Positions 26,676 to 30,077 of a stretch of 30,077 bases of DNA are shown here, piece after piece (positions within the stretch are counted from its first letter, which is position 1; every line of letters starts with the position of its first letter). The translations under genes and the position numbers were made by a program. This stretch comes from JADHUC01 sp964617665. Lineage in GTDB: Bacteria; Planctomycetota; Planctomycetia; Pirellulales; Pirellulaceae. The stretch covers positions 1-30,077 of the forward strand of contig CAZUAH010000120.1 of assembly GCA_964617665.1 (NCBI GenBank), read 5' to 3'. Below the pieces are notes generated by a model that saw only the letters and a program-made list of their open reading frames with translations, had not been told where the DNA came from and made no database searches.

Positions 26676-26745
26676 CGGGAGGGCGAAGCTCCTGCTGAGC
26701 CGTGTCGTTCCGCGGTTTCGGCTCGGCGGGAGCCGCGCCCTCCCG
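26676..26745. repeat. Hairpin repeat with 27-bp arms
   Basis: The arms at 26676-26702 and 26719-26745 pair over 27 bases with two mismatches and two G-T pairs around a 16-nt loop; the core is GGGAGGGCG...GCTGAGCCG. GTTTT follows on the plus strand. From memory, this GGGAGGGCGAAGCTCC-type palindrome is a common intergenic repeat in planctomycetes. Confidence 0.75.
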
Positions 26746-26789
26746 GTTTTGAAACCGCTTCTAGTCGTCTTGCCCTCCGCCAAGGAACG

Positions 26790-26810
26790 GCCTTTCGCGA
26801 CGTGAAAGGC
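26790..26810. repeat. 7-bp palindrome (GCCTTTC/GAAAGGC)
   Basis: The perfect 7-bp stem has a 7-nt loop and is followed by GACAA. It lies about 80 bp downstream of the end of the hypothetical gene at 26888 and looks related to the GTCGCC-type palindrome at 5422. Confidence 0.45.
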
Positions 26811-26887
26811 GACAATTCCTACGGGCTTTTACATCAGAGAGTGCCGAGAACGAGCCGCCGAGGGCAGTTCATGAGAGGCAGAAGGCG

Positions 26888-27673
26888 CTATGGCAAGCGC
26901 CCATTGCCCGATTTGCCCTGTTTCGGGGCGTTGACGAGTTCCCAGCGTATTCCCTGCCCGGATCCGTCACCCACGAAGTGGAGCAACCGGCGTTTCTGGT
27001 TGCGGTTCAGCGAGTTGATGGTGTCGTGCAAACGCCGCTTGGAATCCTGATCGGGCGAAGGCGGCAATGGGTCATCGATGCGGATCGGCCAGCCTTCTTC
27101 CTCGAAGGTTGCCAGAATTCGTTCCTGATTGGTCGCCGGGACCTTAAACTGCTTGATAACCGAATCTCCTAACCGCAACTCCTGCCGATCGCGATCCCAC
27201 TGCGGCTTGCATTGTCCGTTGGCAGGGACGTCACCGGCGCCATTCGACTGACCGTTGGAGTCCGCGCGGCGCTTATCGCACTGATGCATTTCCGCAAACT
27301 CGAGACCTGCCTTCGTGAGCACGAAACACGTCTTGCGGCTGAATCTCAATCGTGCCGTGTCCCCCTCCTGATGACGGAACATCCGTGATTCTTCGTCGGG
27401 CATCACGAACTCGGGCGCATGGTCGACGTAGCTTCTGCAAACGAGCCATCGCAATTCGCTGTCGGTGCAACCCGCCTTCCGAAGCGTACCGATGCGTATG
27501 GCAAAGTCCCACACGCTTCGTTCGACATCCAGCGCATAGCGATAGGCGTCCACCAACATTTGCAGCCCATCGGAACCGCGACTCAAGAAAACAGACACCG
27601 CCTCCTGCTTCTGACACTTCTCGTCCTGAACACAGTCGGGATACCGACAAGGGGCAGTTGCTTTAGGTGCCAT
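26888..27673 (-). CDS. Planctomycete-type hypothetical protein
   Basis: The 261-residue soluble protein has no signal peptide or membrane segment. The N-terminus has two Cys pairs (about 9, 14, 20). A middle part has SELRWLVCRSYVDHA (72-86) and RKTCFVLTKAG (113-123), winged-helix-like in feel. After a polar linker (about 132-155) comes a C-terminal block: WDRDRQELRLGDSVIKQFKVPA, EEEGWPIRIDDPLPP, KRRLHDTINSLNRNQK and GDGSGQGIRWEL (about 159-246). I recognise the combination as recurring in planctomycete genomes, but its function is unknown; DNA binding is a guess. The ATG at 27673 is chosen over a TTG at 27799 because AGAGGAA lies 9 nt upstream and the extension does not look like this family. 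Confidence 0.8.
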   Translation of the reverse strand: MAPKATAPCRYPDCVQDEKCQKQEAVSVFLSRGSDGLQMLVDAYRYALDVERSVWDFAIRIGTLRKAGCTDSELRWLVCRSYVDHAPEFVMPDEESRMFRHQEGDTARLRFSRKTCFVLTKAGLEFAEMHQCDKRRADSNGQSNGAGDVPANGQCKPQWDRDRQELRLGDSVIKQFKVPATNQERILATFEEEGWPIRIDDPLPPSPDQDSKRRLHDTINSLNRNQKRRLLHFVGDGSGQGIRWELVNAPKQGKSGNGRLP

Positions 27674-28134
27674 TGGTTCGATTCCTCTACGGAGAATACG
27701 AGGCACACCGCCACGGTTGCCAAGTTCACACCCGGCCGGTTCCTTGGGCGTGGTTGTGGCGGCCGTCACCAGTAGCGGCCGCGTGGTTCCAGCGCACAAA
27801 AGAATCCGACGTGTCCGTGCCTACCGAGGCTCGCGTACACACCGGGCTACTCCTTAACCGGCCCCCGGTGCTGCCGACGTACCGTTTGTCCAGTCATCCG
27901 AACGGATATAGGCATCGAAATAATCGCGAAACCGTCTCCGAGTGAGGGGAAGACGGCATACCCCGCATTTTAGTGCAACGTTCCAGCAATGCAAGCAAAT
28001 GGTAGCAGTCAACCAAAATAATCGAAAACTCGCACTGCGGTTCAGCGATCCGATGGCTCCCCAGTCACGTTACGTTCGATCGAGCCTACGTTCCTTCACG
28101 GGAACCTTGCAGACGCAAGCACTTCGCCCCATGG

Positions 28135-28231
28135 GAGGTCGTGCAGCTTTCGGAGATGTCACCCTCCCGCAACCCGTGGGAGAGTGAAGACAAATGTAAG
28201 CGGGGGAACAAGTTATGAGCCGCACGACCTC
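28135..28231. repeat. 14-bp inverted repeat with inner hairpin
   Basis: GAGGTCGTGCAGCT (28135-28148) pairs with AGCCGCACGACCTC (28218-28231) with one mismatch. Inside, CACCCTCCC (28160-28168) pairs with GGGAGAGTG (28178-28186) with one mismatch. Confidence 0.5.
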
Positions 28232-28328
28232 ATGGGAGAGGAGGAAACTCGCCCGCGAATGACGCGAATTGGCGCGAATACATAGAACATTGACGCCTGG
28301 TTCAGGCCATTCCAGTCGCTCAGTACGA

Positions 28329-28372
28329 TGGGCCTCCGAGCCCGTCGGAGAATGGTCGGCCTCGGAGGGCCA
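28329..28372. repeat. Hairpin TGGGCCTCCGAG / CTCGGAGGGCCA
   Basis: Two 12-base arms pair at 11 positions around 20 bases (28341-28360). The pattern gtacgatgggcctccgag resembles a recurrent planctomycete intergenic palindrome, from memory. Confidence 0.55.
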
Positions 28373-28388
28373 ACCTACAAGAACATGA

Positions 28389-28409
28389 GACGCGACGGAC
28401 AATCGCGTC
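28389..28409. repeat. Perfect 7-bp hairpin GACGCGA / TCGCGTC
   Basis: Stem 28389-28395 and 28403-28409 with a 7-nt loop, inside the MITE-like element. Confidence 0.45.
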
Positions 28410-28596
28410 CGGGTGTCGCAATTCTTCCGTGATAGGTGCCTGCGAGGTTTTCACCGAAACCTATGCGCACATTCGCGCCGATTCGCGTCATTCGCGGGCA
28501 GGCTCTTTCCTGGGACGTTGGCCCCGACGCCTAACGACGCGGCTTTCAGAGTTCGCCGGGAGTTGACCAAAGGCGGTTTCAAAAGCGGACTTCGTT

Positions 28597-28665
28597 GTCA
28601 TCCCGAGCGAAGCGAAGGATCTGGCCTGTCCAATTTCGGAGATTCTCCGCTTCGCTCAGAATGAC
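28597..28665. repeat. REP-like hairpin with GAGCGAAGCG core
   Basis: GTCATCCCGAGCGAAGCG (left arm 28597-28622) pairs with a 26-base right arm (28640-28665) at 22 of 26 positions. The GTCAT(C/T)C(C/T)GAGCGAAGCG motif is a widespread intergenic repeat in several bacterial phyla. It lies 91 bp after the end of the barrel gene and could end or protect its mRNA. Confidence 0.7.
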
Positions 28666-28755
28666 GGTCGGCAGTATGCTGGTTCTTGAAACTACTTCTA
28701 ATCAAACCGTTCGCCAAGCGTCCAGGAAACAAGGAACGGCTCGCCGCGCCCGCGG

Positions 28756-29817
28756 TCAGAATCGGGCTTCGACACGACATACGAAGCCATCGAACGTCAT
28801 GCTGTCGTTCATGTCCCTGAAGTCGTTCGTTTGCACGGCGTGTATCAGGTCCTCGGTTTTGACAACGTTCGTCCAGGCGCCGAAGGCGTATCCAGCCGTC
28901 ATTCGAAACAATCCGGCTGGCGAACAGATGCCTCCCCCCAACTCCAAGTCGAACGTCGGGACGATACGACCAGCCGTCCAGCCCGTGTCGACGCCCAAAG
29001 CGGCGTTGTTCTGGATCGTCTGCTGATACGTGGTAGTGAATTCCCCTGCCAGAATGCTTGTCGAGCCGTTGACGTAGAACGTCAGTGGCAGGTGGCATCG
29101 TACCTCACGATCGACATTGAAGCCAAAACGGACGCCGGCACCGCTGAAGTCAATTTCCGTCAGCACCGACGTCTCGTTGATCGGCTGGAGAAGATCGTCC
29201 GTGAAGCGAGCTGCGAAATCCTGATCCAATTTTCCCCAGCGAAAACCTAGCAGATAACCTACCTGCCACGATCCACCGTCCAGCCAGTTGCACCGGTAAT
29301 CTAGATCGATCAAATCAAAGTCGATGTCGTGTCGTCCGGCTGCCTGCACTGTACCGGTCACCGCGTTTTCCGTACCGGGATGGATCACCATTGGTTCGAT
29401 CTGCCTTCCGGCAAGCGTTGTGGTAATACTGTGATTGGTTGCAGATTCGAAATGGGTGTAGGTGGGACCAAACTCGCTGCACAGATCGACGCACACGGCG
29501 AATCCGACGCGGAAACCAGACGAGTAGTCCTGGTCCAAGACGGCGACTGGCGAGGTCTGAATCGGCGGAAAGTTGTTGGGAGGGACATTCGAGTTGGCTT
29601 CCACGGCATAGACAACTTCCGCGTCGCGCGCTCTGAGGTACAGATAGTCGCCAAAGAAGCGATAGCAGTAGCAGCAACATTCGTACTCACAGCCACACGA
29701 TTTTGCGTCACATCCGTCCTCAGCGCAAGAAAAATCGGAGCCCAAAGTGCTGTTGGCCTGTGCTACCACGCAGAGCAAACCGACGGACGCGGATAGGAGC
29801 GATAGCTTTGCCTTCAT
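28756..29817 (-). CDS. Outer-membrane beta-barrel protein with Cys-rich N-terminus
   Basis: The 353-residue protein begins with a signal peptide (Lys-rich start, hydrophobic core about 5-20, cleavage about 27). Next comes a striking Cys cluster: C31, C36, C41, C43, C47, C48, C49 and C51, eight in 21 residues. The rest alternates hydrophobic and polar strands (FFGDYLYLRARDAE near 54, GFRVGFAVCVDLC, WQVGYLLGFRWGKLDQDF, GAGVRFGFNVD, FRMTAGYAFGAW) and ends in aromatic RVEARF, as barrel proteins do. This resembles the Legionella-type MOMP/Lpg1974 family common in planctomycetes. The start at 29817 (MKAKLSLL) has GGAGG 8 nt upstream; a TTG at 29832 would remove it. It stands alone between palindromic regions. 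Function: probably a porin or structural barrel. Confidence 0.82.
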   Translation of the reverse strand: MKAKLSLLSASVGLLCVVAQANSTLGSDFSCAEDGCDAKSCGCEYECCCYCYRFFGDYLYLRARDAEVVYAVEANSNVPPNNFPPIQTSPVAVLDQDYSSGFRVGFAVCVDLCSEFGPTYTHFESATNHSITTTLAGRQIEPMVIHPGTENAVTGTVQAAGRHDIDFDLIDLDYRCNWLDGGSWQVGYLLGFRWGKLDQDFAARFTDDLLQPINETSVLTEIDFSGAGVRFGFNVDREVRCHLPLTFYVNGSTSILAGEFTTTYQQTIQNNAALGVDTGWTAGRIVPTFDLELGGGICSPAGLFRMTAGYAFGAWTNVVKTEDLIHAVQTNDFRDMNDSMTFDGFVCRVEARF

Positions 29818-30077
29818 TGGTACTTCCTCCAAATGACGAGAAACCTATCAATATGATCGGCTGGCATGATCGCCATATTCAGAAAACTTTGCGCAATCAG
29901 AACAAGCGACATATACAGCCTATCTTTACGCATATTCACCTTGGCTCCCGTGGGACTCTATTGCCCGCGAATGACGCAAAGGAGCACAATAGTCCAGGCC
30001 ATTCGTATCGCACAATACAATGGCACCCTTATGTGAAGCTGCTGATTATGTGGAGTTGAGCGGCCTGTTTCGGCGTT
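29818..30077. other. Upstream region of the barrel gene, about 260 bp
   Basis: No gene is supported. The first 120 bp are AT-richer than the surroundings, as expected of a promoter region, but no clear -35/-10 pair stood out. The far part holds a degenerate repeat copy (29963-30026). Confidence 0.5.
29963..30026. repeat. Degenerate partial copy of the MITE-like element
   Basis: The first 15 bases, gcccgcgaatgacgc, are identical to the left end of the element at 28251. A diverged stretch and an apparent internal deletion follow, then caggccattc (identical to 28303-28312), then about 20 bases matching at roughly 14 positions. It is flanked by CTATTG and CAATAG, which can pair. Confidence 0.5.

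Larger units (their letters stand above)
26203..26887. other. Intergenic region with repeats and a possible remnant, about 685 bp
   Basis: It contains three hairpin repeats (26533-26610, 26676-26745, 26790-26810) and a coding-like stretch with stops on the plus strand (26336-26530). The plus-strand open frame over 26523-27050 crosses two hairpins and the antisense of the next gene, so it is not accepted as a gene. Confidence 0.6.
28251..28499. mobile_element. MITE-like element with 29-bp inverted ends
   Basis: The left end 28251-28279 (starts gcccgcgaatgacgc) and the right end 28471-28499 are inverted copies that agree at 28 of 29 bases, around 191 bp with no coding capacity. Inside are further hairpins at 28295-28307, 28329-28372, 28389-28409 and 28445-28462. 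No target-site duplication or transposase is visible. A partial, decayed copy of its left half occurs at 29963-30026, which supports a mobile or dispersed repeat. It may also be a nest of several planctomycete palindromes. Confidence 0.6.
27674..28755. other. Gene-free region rich in palindromes, about 1.08 kb
   Basis: No convincing gene is found on either strand. From about 28090 to 28670 it is packed with inverted repeats: small hairpins at 28090-28119, a pair at 28135/28218, a hairpin at 28160-28186, a 29-bp pair at 28251/28471 with inner hairpins, and a 26-bp pair at 28597/28640. The part from 27674 to 28090 shows no clear structure beyond the upstream region of the hypothetical gene. Confidence 0.65.

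Noticed and set aside
26523..27050. 175-codon plus-strand frame
   Set aside because: It runs through two palindromic repeats and the antisense of the hypothetical gene; no family resemblance.
27673..27690. GGTTCGATTCC, like a tRNA T-loop
   Set aside because: No flanking 5-bp stem, acceptor or anticodon arm fits. It is the reverse of the ribosome binding site and start of the hypothetical gene.

Overview
The window looks like a piece of a planctomycete chromosome, probably from the Pirellulales or a relative. The main evidence is a 6.4-kilo-residue protein that opens with the planctomycete LEPR-XLL motif (EPLEQRVLL) and ends in a dockerin domain. Supporting evidence is a planctomycete-type hypothetical protein, a Tat-exported Gfo/Idh/MocA oxidoreductase, a porin-like outer-membrane barrel with a Cys-rich N-terminus, and many intergenic palindromes. 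Every convincing gene is on the minus strand, so the whole 30 kb is read in one direction. Naming rests on motif recognition; no database search was possible.

Region by region (window coordinates, genes read right to left). 28756-29817 encodes an outer-membrane barrel protein. 27674-28755 has no gene and is dense in palindromes, including a MITE-like element with 29-bp inverted ends; a decayed copy lies at 29963-30026. 26888-27673 is a hypothetical gene. 26203-26887 has no gene but holds three hairpin repeats and a possible gene remnant. 25342-26202 encodes a papain-fold (C1) protein that has lost both catalytic residues. A leader of about 580 bp contains a perfect Shine-Dalgarno sequence far from any standard start. 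5643-24764 is the giant gene, about 64% of the window. A spacer of about 480 bp with a sigma70-like promoter precedes a two-gene operon (5158-2337) of a DoxX-family membrane protein and the oxidoreductase, joined by an ATGA overlap. After a 740-bp spacer come RNase Y (1595-39) and, 3 bp later, the first codons of what appears to be the YmdB-type phosphodiesterase.

Functional picture. rny and the ymdB-like gene are housekeeping RNA and second-messenger functions. The DoxX/oxidoreductase pair looks like a membrane or periplasmic redox unit. The giant protein and the barrel protein are envelope or surface components. The giant protein is built from nested duplicated modules, including a nearly identical 207-bp tandem repeat near the N-terminus, so it is still changing by internal duplication. 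The most unusual items are this modular architecture, the pseudo-peptidase upstream of it, the MITE-like element and the Cys cluster of the barrel protein.
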